NCBI RefSeq assembly: GCF_000518265.1
Contig: NZ_KI912410.1
Coordinates: 352,774 to 416,773 of the forward strand
Reading direction: 5' to 3'
DNA from: Actinomadura oligospora ATCC 43269
Lineage (GTDB): Bacteria; Actinomycetota; Actinomycetes; Streptosporangiales; Streptosporangiaceae
Length of the DNA stretch: 64,000 bases
Shown: positions 1-8,721 of the stretch, piece by piece
Layout of the letters: each line of letters opens with the position of its first letter
Numbering within the stretch: the stretch's first letter is position 1
Notes under the pieces: generated by a model
Told to the model about the DNA's origin: nothing
Databases searched by the model: none
Seen by the model: the letters and a program-made list of their open reading frames with translations, nothing else
Program-made: the position numbers and the translations under genes

Positions 1-695
1 TCGCGGTCACCAACGGCCAGGGCTCGCCGCTCGCCGAGGCCGCCGACGTCGCGCTGATCACCCTCGCGGGCGACGAGCTGGCCGTCCCGGCGACCAAGAC
101 CTACACCACCCAGCTCGCCGCGCTCGCGGTGCTCGGCCTCGGTCTCGGCATCGGCCAGGACCCGGCCGACCTGCGCCGCGTCCCGGACGAGGTGGAGGGC
201 CTGATCCGGGCCACCGAGGCGTCACCGGCGCTGGGGCGGATCGTCGAGGCCCTCGCGCAGGTGCCGGGCGCGGTCGTGTCCGGACGCGGCATCGCGTTCG
301 GCACCGCGCTGGAGCTGGCCCTGAAGATCAAGGAGGCGTGCTACCTGCACGCGATGGGCCTGTCCTACGCCGACCTGCTGCACGGCCCGATCGCCGTTGT
401 GGACGACCAGACCCCCGCGCTCCTCGTCGCGGCCGAGAACAGCCCCACGCTGTCCGGCACGATCGCGCTCGCCGAGCGTGTGCGCGGCGCGGGCTCCGAG
501 GCGTTCGGGTTCGGCGGCGGCAGCGGCCTCGCGCAGGCGTCCACGGCCGCGCTGCCCGGCCCCGACCTGCCCGAATGGGTCGCCCCGCTCGGCCTCATCG
601 TGCCCGGGCAGATCATGGTCGAGAACCTGGCCCGGCGGCTCGGCATCGACCCGGACGTCCCGCGCGGGCTGAACAAGGTCACCCAGACCGACTGA
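1..695 (+). CDS. SIS-domain aminosugar-phosphate isomerase/deaminase (C-terminal part)
   Basis: The gene is open from the left edge in the frame starting at base 3 and stops at TGA 693-695, so the N-terminus is missing. The visible part resembles the second SIS domain of GlmS/AgaS/FrlB-type proteins, with the run KIKEACYLHAMGLSYADLLH followed by GPIAVVD matching the conserved isomerase segment. Such enzymes isomerise or deaminate aminosugar phosphates in the cytoplasm. The PTS genes directly downstream suggest the substrate is delivered as a phosphosugar, perhaps GlcNAc-6-P or glucosamine-6-P. The exact reaction cannot be told from this fragment. The stop codon lies inside a 16-nt tandem repeat. 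Confidence 0.85.
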   Translation, partial: AVTNGQGSPLAEAADVALITLAGDELAVPATKTYTTQLAALAVLGLGLGIGQDPADLRRVPDEVEGLIRATEASPALGRIVEALAQVPGAVVSGRGIAFGTALELALKIKEACYLHAMGLSYADLLHGPIAVVDDQTPALLVAAENSPTLSGTIALAERVRGAGSEAFGFGGGSGLAQASTAALPGPDLPEWVAPLGLIVPGQIMVENLARRLGIDPDVPRGLNKVTQTD

Positions 696-744
696 CGCGC
701 AGACCGACTGACGCGCAGACCGACTGACACAGACCGACCGACAC
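684..744. repeat. 16-nt tandem repeat spanning a stop codon
   Basis: The unit cagaccgactgacgcg occurs at 684-699 and 700-715, nearly exactly at 716-731, and again in degenerate form to about 744. Each unit carries a TGA; the one in the first unit (693-695) is the stop of the SIS-domain gene. Confidence 0.85.
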
Positions 745-745
745 G

Positions 746-772
746 CGGGCGGGCCACCGTACGGCCCGCCCG
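746..772 (+). terminator. Intercistronic hairpin between SIS gene and EIIB
   Basis: A perfect 10-bp stem (cgggcgggcc at 746-755 with ggcccgcccg at 763-772) has a 7-nt loop and no U-tract. It could be a partial terminator or an mRNA-stabilising hairpin that sets expression of the PTS genes relative to the SIS gene. Which of these it is remains inference. Confidence 0.5.
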
Positions 773-848
773 GCACGACGGACCGACACCGCTCCGACCG
801 GCCCCCGGCCGGTCGCGGCCGGACAAGAGATCGAGAGGAACACCCGCC

Positions 849-1082
849 ATGGCCAAGGCCGAGGACATCATCGCGGCGCTGGGCGGCGCCGACAACATCA
901 TCGAGATCGAGCCCTGCGCGACCCGGCTCCGCACCGAGGTCAAGGACGGGGGCCTGGTGAACGAGGCTGGCCTGAAGGCCGCCGGCGCGTTCGGCGTCAT
1001 GCGGTCCGGCTCCGTCGTCCAGGTGGTCGTGGGCCCCGAGGCCGACACGATCGCCACCGACATCGAAGACATCCTCGACTGA
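849..1082 (+). CDS. PTS EIIB component, glucose/GlcNAc family
   Basis: This 77-aa stand-alone EIIB domain carries the phosphoacceptor Cys23 in the motif PCATRLRTEV, the hallmark of the glucose/N-acetylglucosamine PTS family. It would take phosphate from EIIA and pass it to a sugar bound by an EIIC permease. It is preceded by a GAGAGGA ribosome site (about 833-839) and followed 17 nt later by EIIA. No EIIC gene is visible, so the permease is either upstream of the window or elsewhere. Family assignment is secure; the sugar is inferred to be GlcNAc or MurNAc from the neighbouring genes. Confidence 0.92.
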   Translation: MAKAEDIIAALGGADNIIEIEPCATRLRTEVKDGGLVNEAGLKAAGAFGVMRSGSVVQVVVGPEADTIATDIEDILD

Positions 1083-1099
1083 CCCCGCAAGGAGGACCG

Positions 1100-1549
1100 A
1101 TGACACGCGTTCTGTCCCCGGTCGGCGGGCGGGTCGTCGGGCTCGCCGGCGTGCCGGACCCGGTGTTCGCGCAGGCCATGGTGGGCCCCGGCACCGCCGT
1201 CGACCCGGCCCGCGAGCCCGGCAAGGCCATCGCCCCGGTCACCGGGAAGATCGTCAAGATGCACCCGCACGCCTACGTGGTGGTGGACGACGAGGGCCAC
1301 GGGGTGCTGGTGCACCTCGGCATCGACACCGTCCAGCTCAAGGGCGAGGGTTTCGAACTGCTGGCCGCCGAGGGCGACCGGGTGACGGCGGGCCAGCCGC
1401 TGGTCGCCTGGGACCCGGCCGCGGTGGAGGCGGGCGGACGCTCGCCGATCTGCGCCGTGGTCGCGCTCGACGCGCCCGCCGAGGCCCTGTCGGACGTCGT
1501 GGAGTCCGGCGGCGTCAACCAGGGCGCCGAGCTGTTCGTATGGAGCTGA
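1100..1549 (+). CDS. crr: PTS EIIA component, glucose family
   Basis: This 149-aa EIIA(Glc)-type protein has the two conserved histidines, His57 in MHPHAY and the phosphorylated His72 in VHLGIDTVQLKGEG. It relays phosphate from HPr to EIIB. In many bacteria the phosphorylation state of this protein also signals carbon status; whether it does so here is unknown. The start has a good AGGAGG site (1089-1094). The gene overlaps the following HAD gene by 10 nt, indicating translational coupling in one operon with EIIB, HPr and Enzyme I. Confidence 0.92.
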   Translation: MTRVLSPVGGRVVGLAGVPDPVFAQAMVGPGTAVDPAREPGKAIAPVTGKIVKMHPHAYVVVDDEGHGVLVHLGIDTVQLKGEGFELLAAEGDRVTAGQPLVAWDPAAVEAGGRSPICAVVALDAPAEALSDVVESGGVNQGAELFVWS

Positions 1550-2232
1550 CCAGGCTGCCGGTCCGCGCCGCCGTCTTCGACCTGGACGGCACGCTGATCG
1601 ACACCGAGCCGCGCAACCGCGTGATGTGGGCGCGGCTCTTCGACGCGCACGGCGTCCCCCACGACGAGGCCGAGCTGGCCTCGTTCGCGGGACGGCGCGG
1701 GCGCGAGGTCCTCGGCGACCGCCTGCACCTGTTCCCCGGCCGGACGGTCGAGGAGCTGTTCCACGAGGTGATGGCCTACGGCGCCGACCCGGACATGCCC
1801 GTCCCCGAGCCCGTCCCGGGCGCGGTCGAGCTCGTCCGGGCGCTGCGCGGGCTCGGCGTCCCGACCGCGGTCGTGACGTCCGGGATCAGCGGCTACGCCC
1901 ACGACCTGCTGGACGTGCTGGGCGTCCTGGAGCTGATGGACCTGATCGTGACCGCCGACGACGTCGTCGTCGGCAAGCCCGATCCCGAGGGCTACCTGGC
2001 CGCCGCGCGCGGCCTGGGCGTCCCGCCGGACGAGGCCGTGGCGTTCGAGGACGCGCCCGCGGGCGTGGCCGCCGCGCGGGACGCGGGTATGACCGTCGTG
2101 GGGATCACCACGACGCAGCCGTCCGCCGCGCTGCGCGCCGCGCAGCACGTGGTGGCCGATCTGCGGCAAGTGACCGTGACTCCCGGACCCGAACTGCGGA
2201 TCCGGGACACCGAGGAGAAGAAGGACCAGTGA
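1540..2232 (+). CDS. HAD-superfamily phosphatase/phosphoglucomutase-like
   Basis: This 230-aa HAD subfamily I protein has motif I DLDGTLIDTE (nucleophile Asp), a Ser/Thr motif in VVTSGISG, the Lys in VGKPDPEG and motif IV FEDAPAGVAAA. The layout matches the beta-phosphoglucomutase/GS1-like cap family. It probably dephosphorylates or isomerises a sugar phosphate brought in by the co-transcribed PTS. Its ATG lies inside the end of the EIIA gene, and its TGA overlaps the GTG of HPr (GTGA), so it sits firmly in the operon. Substrate is inference. Confidence 0.85.
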   Translation: MELTRLPVRAAVFDLDGTLIDTEPRNRVMWARLFDAHGVPHDEAELASFAGRRGREVLGDRLHLFPGRTVEELFHEVMAYGADPDMPVPEPVPGAVELVRALRGLGVPTAVVTSGISGYAHDLLDVLGVLELMDLIVTADDVVVGKPDPEGYLAAARGLGVPPDEAVAFEDAPAGVAAARDAGMTVVGITTTQPSAALRAAQHVVADLRQVTVTPGPELRIRDTEEKKDQ

Positions 2233-2501
2233 GCGAGCGCAAGGTCAAGATCGAGTCCAAGGTGGGGCTGCACGCGCGCCCGGCCGCGCTGTTCGTGCAG
2301 ACCGCGGCCAAGGCGCCGGGCGACGTCACCGTGGCCAAGACCGGCGGCACGCCGGTGAACGCCAAGAGCATCCTGGCCGTGCTCGGTCTGGACGCCAGGC
2401 ACGGCGAGGAGATCGTGATCTCCGCCGACTTCGACGGCGCGGACGAGCTCCTGGGCACGCTGGAGGCGCTGCTGTCCACGCCCGAGCCCGAGAATGCCTG
2501 A
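2229..2501 (+). CDS. ptsH: Phosphocarrier protein HPr
   Basis: This 90-aa protein has the HPr signature GLHARPAA with the phosphorylated His15, and a conserved serine, Ser47 in NAKSILAVLGL, at the regulatory position. It carries phosphate from Enzyme I to EIIA. The start chosen is GTG 2229, giving the standard HPr length and a 4-nt overlap with the upstream HAD gene. Its end overlaps the Enzyme I start by 8 nt. No HPr kinase is seen, so regulatory phosphorylation of Ser47 is unproven. Confidence 0.93.
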   Translation: MSERKVKIESKVGLHARPAALFVQTAAKAPGDVTVAKTGGTPVNAKSILAVLGLDARHGEEIVISADFDGADELLGTLEALLSTPEPENA

Positions 2502-4224
2502 GCGGGGGAACGCCGCCGAGTCAGGCGCCGGGACCTCCGGCGACTCCGTGGAACTGAGCGGGGCGGGGGTGAGCCCGGGCGTCGGGTTCGGCCCGGTGCG
2601 CGGGATCGCCGGGGCCGTCCCCGAGCCGTCCGCCGACGTCCTGCCCGCCGGTGACGCCGAGGCCGAGACGGCCGCGGCGCTCGCCGCGCTCGCCGCCGTC
2701 GCCGATGACCTGGAGGCGCGCGGCGTCGTCGCCGCCGAGGTCGGGAACAAGGACGGCCAGGACGTCCTGAACGCGCAGGCGCTCATGGCCCGCGACCCCG
2801 GCCTCGCCGACGGCGTCAGGGCCAAGGCGGGCGAGGGCCGCGCGGCGGCCCGCGCGGTGTTCGAGTCGTTCGGCGTGTATCGCGAGCTGCTCGCGGGCGC
2901 GGGGGAGTACCTCGCCGCCCGCGTCACCGACCTCGACGACATCCGGGACCGCACGGTCGCCCGCCTGCTCGGCCTGCCGATGCCCGGCGTGCCCGAGTCG
3001 GACGAGCCGTTCGTGCTGGTCGCGCGGGACCTCGCGCCCGCCGACACCGCCGTGCTCGACCCGGCCAAGGTCGTCGCGTTCGTCACCGAGGAGGGCGGCC
3101 CGACCAGCCACACCGCGATCCTCGCCCGCACCATGGGCGTGCCCGCGGTCGTCGCGCTGCCCGGCGCCACCGACCTCGCCGACGGGACGCTCGTCCTGGT
3201 GGACGGCCAGGCCGGGACGGTCGTGGTGAACCCGCCGCGTGCGGCCGTGTCCGCCGCGCGCTACGCCGCCGCCGCCCGGGCCACCGTGCTCGCGCGCGCG
3301 ACCGGCCCGGGGCGGACCAAGGACGGCCATCCGGTGCCGTTGCTGGCGAACATCGGCGGGCCCAAGGACGTCCCGGCGGCGGTCGAGAACGGCGCCGAGG
3401 GCGTCGGCCTCTACCGCACCGAGTTCCTCTTCCTCGACCGCGCGACCCCGCCGTCCGACGAGGAGCAGGAGCGCGCGTACCGCGAGGTCCTGGAGGCGTT
3501 CCCCGGCGGGCGTGTCGTCGTGCGCGCCCTGGACGCCGGGGCCGACAAGCCGCTGGCGTTCCTCCCGCCGCCCGGCGCGGAGCCGAACCCGGCGCTCGGC
3601 GAGCGCGGCCTGCGCATGCTGCGCCGCCACCCGGACGTCCTGGCGGCCCAGCTGTCCGCGCTGGCCCGCGCCGCGTCCGGGCAGGCAGCGAAGCTGCAGG
3701 TCATGGCCCCGATGGTGACCGACGCCGAGGAGGCCGCGTTCTTCGCCGCCGCCTGCCGGGACGCCGGGATCGAGCACCCGGGCGTCATGATCGAGGTCCC
3801 GGCGGCGGCGCTGCGCGCCGGCGACCTGGCGTCCGAGGTGGAGTTCTTCAGCCTCGGCACCAACGACCTCACCCAGTACGCCTGCGCCGCCGACCGGCAG
3901 ATCGGCGGCCTCGCCCACCTCCAGGACGCGTGGCAGCCCGCCGTCCTGGACCTGGTCGCGTCCGCCGCGTCCGCTGGGATCCCCTGCGGCGTGTGCGGCG
4001 AGGCGGCGGGCGACCCCGTGCTGGCGTGCGTCCTGGTCGGCCTGGGCGTCACGTCGCTGTCGATGAGCGCGCCGTCGCTGCCGCTCGTCCGCGCGGCCCT
4101 CGCCCACCACACGCTGGACGAATGCCGCGAGGCCGCCGAGGCCGCGCGCGGTTCCCGCTCCGCAGGGGAGGCGAGGCAGGCCGCCCGCGGGGCACTGCCC
4201 GCTTTGGCGGACCTCGGTCTCTGA
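2494..4224 (+). CDS. ptsI: PTS Enzyme I (PEP-protein phosphotransferase)
   Basis: This 576-aa protein is the normal length for Enzyme I. It carries the phospho-swivelling domain with the active His near residue 206 (EEGGPTSHTAILA), the PEP-binding segments GLYRTEFLFLDR and SLGTNDLTQYACAADR, and the C-terminal CGVCGEAAGDP with the catalytic Cys. It starts the PTS relay by taking phosphate from PEP and passing it to HPr. It is the last gene of the operon and is followed by a strong terminator. Having general (HPr, Enzyme I) and sugar-specific components in one operon suggests a single main PTS sugar. Confidence 0.95.
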   Translation: MPERGNAAESGAGTSGDSVELSGAGVSPGVGFGPVRGIAGAVPEPSADVLPAGDAEAETAAALAALAAVADDLEARGVVAAEVGNKDGQDVLNAQALMARDPGLADGVRAKAGEGRAAARAVFESFGVYRELLAGAGEYLAARVTDLDDIRDRTVARLLGLPMPGVPESDEPFVLVARDLAPADTAVLDPAKVVAFVTEEGGPTSHTAILARTMGVPAVVALPGATDLADGTLVLVDGQAGTVVVNPPRAAVSAARYAAAARATVLARATGPGRTKDGHPVPLLANIGGPKDVPAAVENGAEGVGLYRTEFLFLDRATPPSDEEQERAYREVLEAFPGGRVVVRALDAGADKPLAFLPPPGAEPNPALGERGLRMLRRHPDVLAAQLSALARAASGQAAKLQVMAPMVTDAEEAAFFAAACRDAGIEHPGVMIEVPAAALRAGDLASEVEFFSLGTNDLTQYACAADRQIGGLAHLQDAWQPAVLDLVASAASAGIPCGVCGEAAGDPVLACVLVGLGVTSLSMSAPSLPLVRAALAHHTLDECREAAEAARGSRSAGEARQAARGALPALADLGL

Positions 4225-4234
4225 CCGGTCAAAA

Positions 4235-4270
4235 GGCGGGGGCACCGCTCATCCGAACGGTGCCCCCGCC
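4235..4270. terminator. Strong hairpin terminator after ptsI
   Basis: A perfect 13-bp stem (ggcgggggcaccg at 4235-4247 with its complement at 4258-4270) has a 10-nt loop. It lies between the convergent ptsI and GH3 genes, so it may serve both. Four A residues precede it, giving a short U-tract for minus-strand transcripts. Confidence 0.8.
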
Positions 4271-4300
4271 TTCGTCATGCCCGGCCCCGCCCGGTCGGGT

Positions 4301-5941
4301 TCAGTAGGAGACGCCCGCGCCGACGGGCTGCCCGGCGACCGGGACGGGGAGCTTCGCCGTCGGCTTGACCTGCCCGGACAGGACGCGTGCGAGCGCGGTG
4401 ATCGCGGGCCCGGTGGACGAGTAGGTCGCGACCAGCGCCTTCGCCGTGCGGGCCCTGTCCAGGTCGTAGGGCGAGCCGAGCGCGGCGACGACGGTCGGCT
4501 TGGACGCCAGGGAGCGGGCGCTCGCGGCGGTGCTGGCCGCGCCCCGGTTCAGCGTCGTGAGCACCGCGACGTCCGCCTGCCCGAGCGAGTCGGCCGTCTT
4601 CGCGCCCGCCGCTCGCAGCGCGGCGCCGATCTGGCCGCTCTTCGGGCCGGTGACGAAGACCGTGCGGCCCTTCAGCGGCAGGGTGTTCCCGTCGTTGCGG
4701 ACGACCGTCACCCCGTGCTCGGCGACGCTGCGCGCGAGCGCGTGGTGCTCGGAGGTGTTCACCTGGCCCTCCGCCTTGGCCGGGTCGACCTGCGTGCCCC
4801 GGAACAGGCCGCGGCGCTCCTTCAGCCGCAGGATCCGCGCCACCGCGTCGTCCAGCCGGGCCTGGGGGATCTTGCCGGACTTGGCCGCCTTCAGCACCGC
4901 CTTGTACGCGACGGGCAGGCTCGGCGGCATCAGCAGCTGGTCGGCGCCCGCGTTGATCGCGCGGACCGGCACCGACCGGTCGCTGTACTTCTCCCGGACG
5001 CCCTCCATCTGGAGCGAGTCGGTCACGATCACGCCCTGGAAGCCCAGCTTCTCCCGCAGCAGCCCGGTCAGGACGTTCCTGGACAGCGTCGCGGGGTCGC
5101 CGCTGTCGTCCAGCTTGGGCACCACGATGTGCGCGGACATCACGGCGTCCGCGCCCGCGGACTCGAACGGCGGCGCGTCCAGGCGTTCCCAGGTGGCCCT
5201 GTCGTGCCTGATCACCGGCAGTCCGGTGTGGCTGTCGGTGGCGGTGTCGCCGTGCCCGGGGAAGTGCTTGGCCGTGGCGGCGACCCCGGCCTGCTGGTAT
5301 CCGGCGACGGCCGCGCGCGTCATCCGCGCGACGAGCGCGGGATCGGCGCCGAACGAGCGGATGCCGATCACCGGGTTCGCCGGGTTGACGTTGACGTCGG
5401 CGTCCGGGGCGTAGTTCTGGTTGATGCCGACCGCGCGCAGCTCGGCCCCGGTCGCCTGCGCCGCGGCCTGGGCGTCCGCCGGACGGTGGGACGCGCCGAG
5501 CGTCATGTTCCCGGGGAAGCGGGTCACGAACGGCGTCCGCGACACGATGCCCTGCTCCTCGTCCACCCCGATCGTCAGCGGGATCTTGGACGCCTTCTGC
5601 AGCGCGTTGGACAGCTTGGCGGTGGACCGCGGCGTCCGCAGGTTCTCCGGGAAGTAGATGACGCCGCCCACGTGGTACCGGCGGACCATCTCCCGGCCCT
5701 GGGCCGCGTCGCCCACCGTGGGGACGAACAGCTGGCCGACCTTCTCGGCGGGGGTCAGCCTGGCGACGTACCCGGGGATCCAGTCCGGCTTCGCCGCCGG
5801 GGACGCCTTCGGGGCGGACTCCGTGCCGCTCTTTCCGGCCTCTGCGTCTCCACCGCATCCGGCCAGCGTGGCGGCCAGCGTGGCGGACAGGGCCGCGACC
5901 AGCGCGACCCCGCCGGGGAAGGAGGGTTGTGAAGCGCGCAC
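4301..5941 (-). CDS. nagZ: GH3 beta-N-acetylhexosaminidase lipoprotein, NagZ type
   Basis: This 546-aa exported protein starts at a GTG and has a signal peptide ending in the lipobox LAGC, so it is probably anchored outside the membrane. The NagZ signature KHFPGHGDTATDSH (about residues 227-240) supplies the His/Asp acid-base pair, and VTDSLQMEGV (about 306) holds the nucleophile Asp. Enzymes of this type release GlcNAc from muropeptides. A C-terminal GH3-associated domain is also present. The nearby GlcNAc-kinase-like gene, murQ and PTS support a role in wall recycling. Strict GlcNAc-MurNAc specificity is inferred. Confidence 0.9.
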   Translation of the reverse strand: MRASQPSFPGGVALVAALSATLAATLAGCGGDAEAGKSGTESAPKASPAAKPDWIPGYVARLTPAEKVGQLFVPTVGDAAQGREMVRRYHVGGVIYFPENLRTPRSTAKLSNALQKASKIPLTIGVDEEQGIVSRTPFVTRFPGNMTLGASHRPADAQAAAQATGAELRAVGINQNYAPDADVNVNPANPVIGIRSFGADPALVARMTRAAVAGYQQAGVAATAKHFPGHGDTATDSHTGLPVIRHDRATWERLDAPPFESAGADAVMSAHIVVPKLDDSGDPATLSRNVLTGLLREKLGFQGVIVTDSLQMEGVREKYSDRSVPVRAINAGADQLLMPPSLPVAYKAVLKAAKSGKIPQARLDDAVARILRLKERRGLFRGTQVDPAKAEGQVNTSEHHALARSVAEHGVTVVRNDGNTLPLKGRTVFVTGPKSGQIGAALRAAGAKTADSLGQADVAVLTTLNRGAASTAASARSLASKPTVVAALGSPYDLDRARTAKALVATYSSTGPAITALARVLSGQVKPTAKLPVPVAGQPVGAGVSY

Positions 5942-6068
5942 AGTACTCCCGAAGCCGTGACCAGTCCGTGATCTGACTCCGGCGACGGTAGCCGGAGCGT
6001 GGCGCGCTGTCCAAGACCACGGTGGGTCACGGGGCCCGCGTCACAGGCCCGGCCTCAGGGCCCCGGGG

Positions 6069-8327
6069 CTACCGCCGGGCCCTCCCGGCCCCCTTCGGTC
6101 TCGGATCGACGGACGGCGGCGGCGTCCTGCCCGGTCCCCGCCCGGGTGCACCGGCCGCTCCCGGACGGCCGGACGGCGGCGGCGCGAGGTGGACCGGGAC
6201 GCGGCTGTCGGTCCAGTCGCGGACGGTCCCGGTGAACGCGGGCTCGTCGAACGCCTGGACGGGCAGCGAACCGGAGACCCTCGCCATGAACGCGTGCCAG
6301 ATCACCGTGGGGGCGTCCTCGCCGGAGATCGGGCGGCGCGCGGCGTCCCGCAGCGTCCGGCCGCGGGTGTCGGCCATCATCACCGCCGTCGACAGGTTCG
6401 GGACGTACCCGACGTACCAGGCGGCGCGATTGTGGTCGGTGGTGCCGGTCTTGCCCGCGCTCACCCGTCCGGGCAGCGCGGCGCGGCGTCCGGTGCCCTC
6501 GGTGACCGTCCGGCGCATCGCCCAGTTGACCTGCGCGGACTGCTCGCGGCTCAGGACCCGCGCGCCCGTCCGCGTCCAGGGCAGCGGGACGTCGTGGCCG
6601 GACGCGTCCACGACGCGCGTGACCAGGTGCGGGGTGATCGCGATGCCGCCGTTGGCGAACGCCGCGTAGGCGGCGGCCTGCCGCACCGCCGGGATCGTGG
6701 GGATGCCGAGCGTCACGCCCGCCTGCGCCCTGTACGGCCGCAGGGCCTGCTCGGGGACGCCGAGGTCCTCGGCCATCCGGACGACGTTCCCGATCCCTGT
6801 CTCGAAGGCCAGTTTCATATAACCGGTGTTCACCGACAGGGCCGTCGCGCGGCCGAGGTCCACCGGGCCGAGCGACCCGATGTGCTCGTCGTTCTTGATC
6901 TTCATGCCGGGCGCCGTCATCGGTGTCAGCTCCCCGTCGGGGGCGAAGTTCAGCGGCGAGGTTCCGTACACCCGCGACCGGACGGCGGTGCCGCGCCGCA
7001 CCGCCGCCGCCAGGACGAACGGCTTGAACGTCGACCCCACCTGCGCGACCGGGTTGAACACGGAGTCGTACTGGCTCCGCGCCGGATCCCCGCCGTAGAA
7101 CGCCCGGACGGCGCCGTCCTTCGGATCGACCGCCACCAGCCCGCCGCGCACCGACGCGGCCCAGCGCGACTCGCCCGCGCCGCGCACGGCGTCCCCGGCG
7201 GCCCGCATCCAGCCGTCGTTCAGGGCGGTGTGGATGCGCATCCGGCCGTTGACCACGCTCTGCGCGGGGATCCCGGCGGCCTCCAGCTCCTCCAGGACCC
7301 GCTGCCGGACGAACGTCGCCTGCCCGCTGACCCCGACGCCCTGCCATTCCCGGACGGTCCGGGGGAACCGCTGGGCGTCCGCCTGGCTCCGGCTGAGCCT
7401 GCCCATCGCGACCATGCCGTCCAGGACGTAGCGCCAGCGGTAGCGCAGCGCCCGGGCCGGGGCGTCGTTCCCCTGCGTCCGGAAGTACGCCGGGCGCTGG
7501 ATCATCGCCGCCAGCAGCGCCGCCTCGGCGACCGACAGCTGCCACACGTCCTTGCCGAAGTAGGCCCGCGCCGCCGCCTGCACGCCGGACGTCTGCCGCC
7601 CGAAGTAGATGGTGTTGAGGTAGAGGTCGAGGATCCGGTCCCGGTTCCGCTGCCGGGCGAGCTTGACGGAGATCAGGATCTCCTTGACCTTGCGTCCCAT
7701 CGTCCGCCGCCGGCTCAGGCCCTTGTAGTAGTTCCGGGCGAGCTGCTGGGTGATCGTCGACCCGCCCTGCGTGTCCCCGCCGGACGCGTTGTTCCACAGC
7801 GCCCGGAACGTTCCGGTCATCGACACCCCGTGCCCGGTGTAGAACCCCCGGTCCTCGGCGGACAGCACCGCCCACCGCACCCGGTCCGGGATCTGGTCGT
7901 GCCGGACCGTCTCCCGGTTGGCCCCGAACCGGAGGATCGGCCTCCGGCCGTCGTCGAAGTACACCGTCGACCCCTCGTCGGTCACCCCGCGCTGGGGCTC
8001 GGTCGGCAGGGGCGTCGTCACATAGAGCCCGGTGACCCCGCCGACGACCAGGACGAGCAGGGCCGCCACCACCCCCAGGCAGACCTGCGCCCACCGCCTC
8101 CGGGGCACCAGCCGCCCGGCGACGCGTCCTCTCCGCTTGGCCCGCCTGCGACGCCCGGACTTGCCCGGCACACCCGGCGGGGCCGTGGCCTGGGCCGCGC
8201 CGTCCGGCTGGGCCGGAGCCGTGGTCGCGCCTGGGGGATTCGGCGGATCGGGGGGTGTGCTCGGGGCGGGCCTGTCCGCCCTGCCCGACGGCACACGCTG
8301 GACAGGGGGGTTCGGCTGACGGCGCAC
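6069..8327 (-). CDS. Class A penicillin-binding protein (transglycosylase/transpeptidase)
   Basis: This 752-aa protein has a Pro-rich cytoplasmic tail, one membrane helix (about residues 77-105), a GT51 transglycosylase domain with EDRGFYTGHG (catalytic Glu about 157) and GGSTITQQLARNYYKG, then a transpeptidase domain. The catalytic motifs are intact: STFK (about 430), SVN (about 499) and KTGTT (about 629). It polymerises lipid II and cross-links peptidoglycan. The start is a GTG; an internal start further in is possible because the first 70 residues are low-complexity. The 394-nt upstream region holds a striking palindrome at 8635-8666. Confidence 0.93.
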   Translation of the reverse strand: MRRQPNPPVQRVPSGRADRPAPSTPPDPPNPPGATTAPAQPDGAAQATAPPGVPGKSGRRRRAKRRGRVAGRLVPRRRWAQVCLGVVAALLVLVVGGVTGLYVTTPLPTEPQRGVTDEGSTVYFDDGRRPILRFGANRETVRHDQIPDRVRWAVLSAEDRGFYTGHGVSMTGTFRALWNNASGGDTQGGSTITQQLARNYYKGLSRRRTMGRKVKEILISVKLARQRNRDRILDLYLNTIYFGRQTSGVQAAARAYFGKDVWQLSVAEAALLAAMIQRPAYFRTQGNDAPARALRYRWRYVLDGMVAMGRLSRSQADAQRFPRTVREWQGVGVSGQATFVRQRVLEELEAAGIPAQSVVNGRMRIHTALNDGWMRAAGDAVRGAGESRWAASVRGGLVAVDPKDGAVRAFYGGDPARSQYDSVFNPVAQVGSTFKPFVLAAAVRRGTAVRSRVYGTSPLNFAPDGELTPMTAPGMKIKNDEHIGSLGPVDLGRATALSVNTGYMKLAFETGIGNVVRMAEDLGVPEQALRPYRAQAGVTLGIPTIPAVRQAAAYAAFANGGIAITPHLVTRVVDASGHDVPLPWTRTGARVLSREQSAQVNWAMRRTVTEGTGRRAALPGRVSAGKTGTTDHNRAAWYVGYVPNLSTAVMMADTRGRTLRDAARRPISGEDAPTVIWHAFMARVSGSLPVQAFDEPAFTGTVRDWTDSRVPVHLAPPPSGRPGAAGAPGRGPGRTPPPSVDPRPKGAGRARR

Positions 8328-8721
8328 GTCAGGGGACCTCGATCGTCGGAACCGGAGTTCGCCGCCGTCCGAGGCCTGGCGCGGTGTGCCCGGAGGAGAG
8401 ACTGCGGGCAGGGGGAGACGATCCCGTTTCAGGAGGCGAGGAGAGATCTCACCGGGCCTGAGGGGACGCCCCCTTCGTCCTCGAGAAGGACGCGTGGGGC
8501 CGGACGGCGCTGCACAGGAAACTGCGCAGCCATGCGGAGGTCGCCACGTTCGTGGCCGGCGCGGTCAGCCGGGACCGTCGCCGAGGCCCCCAGTCTAAGC
8601 ATGATCATCCGGGGACGCGCAAACGGGACCGAAGCTCCAGGTGAGTGAGCGCTCACTCACCTGGAGTGGCGAAAATGGCACGTTCCAGCGGAGAAGGGGG
8701 CGTCGGCGCGGGGCGGAGGGG
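8328..8721. other. Intergenic region upstream of the class A PBP gene
   Basis: These 394 nt separate two minus-strand genes. No credible coding sequence was found; an open frame on the minus strand begins inside the palindrome and shows no family resemblance. The stretch should hold the PBP promoter. The only clear element is the palindrome at 8635-8666. Confidence 0.6.
8635..8666. promoter_or_regulatory. Perfect 32-nt palindrome, TetR-type operator candidate
   Basis: The left arm ctccaggtgagtgagc (8635-8650) is followed directly by its exact complement (8651-8666). The core, tgagtgagc followed by gctcactca, looks like operators bound by TetR-family repressors. No U-tract follows, so a terminator is less likely. 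It lies 308 nt upstream of the PBP start and 56 nt past the end of the GlcNAc-kinase-like gene. No TetR gene is in the window. Confidence 0.65.

Noticed and set aside
4275..6020. Long open frame overlapping the GH3 gene in another frame
   Set aside because: It is an Arg/Gly/Pro-rich shadow; the GH3 frame shows signal peptide, motifs and a normal start.
8429..8656. 75-codon minus-strand frame in the PBP upstream region
   Set aside because: Its start lies inside the 32-nt palindrome; no ribosome site or family match.
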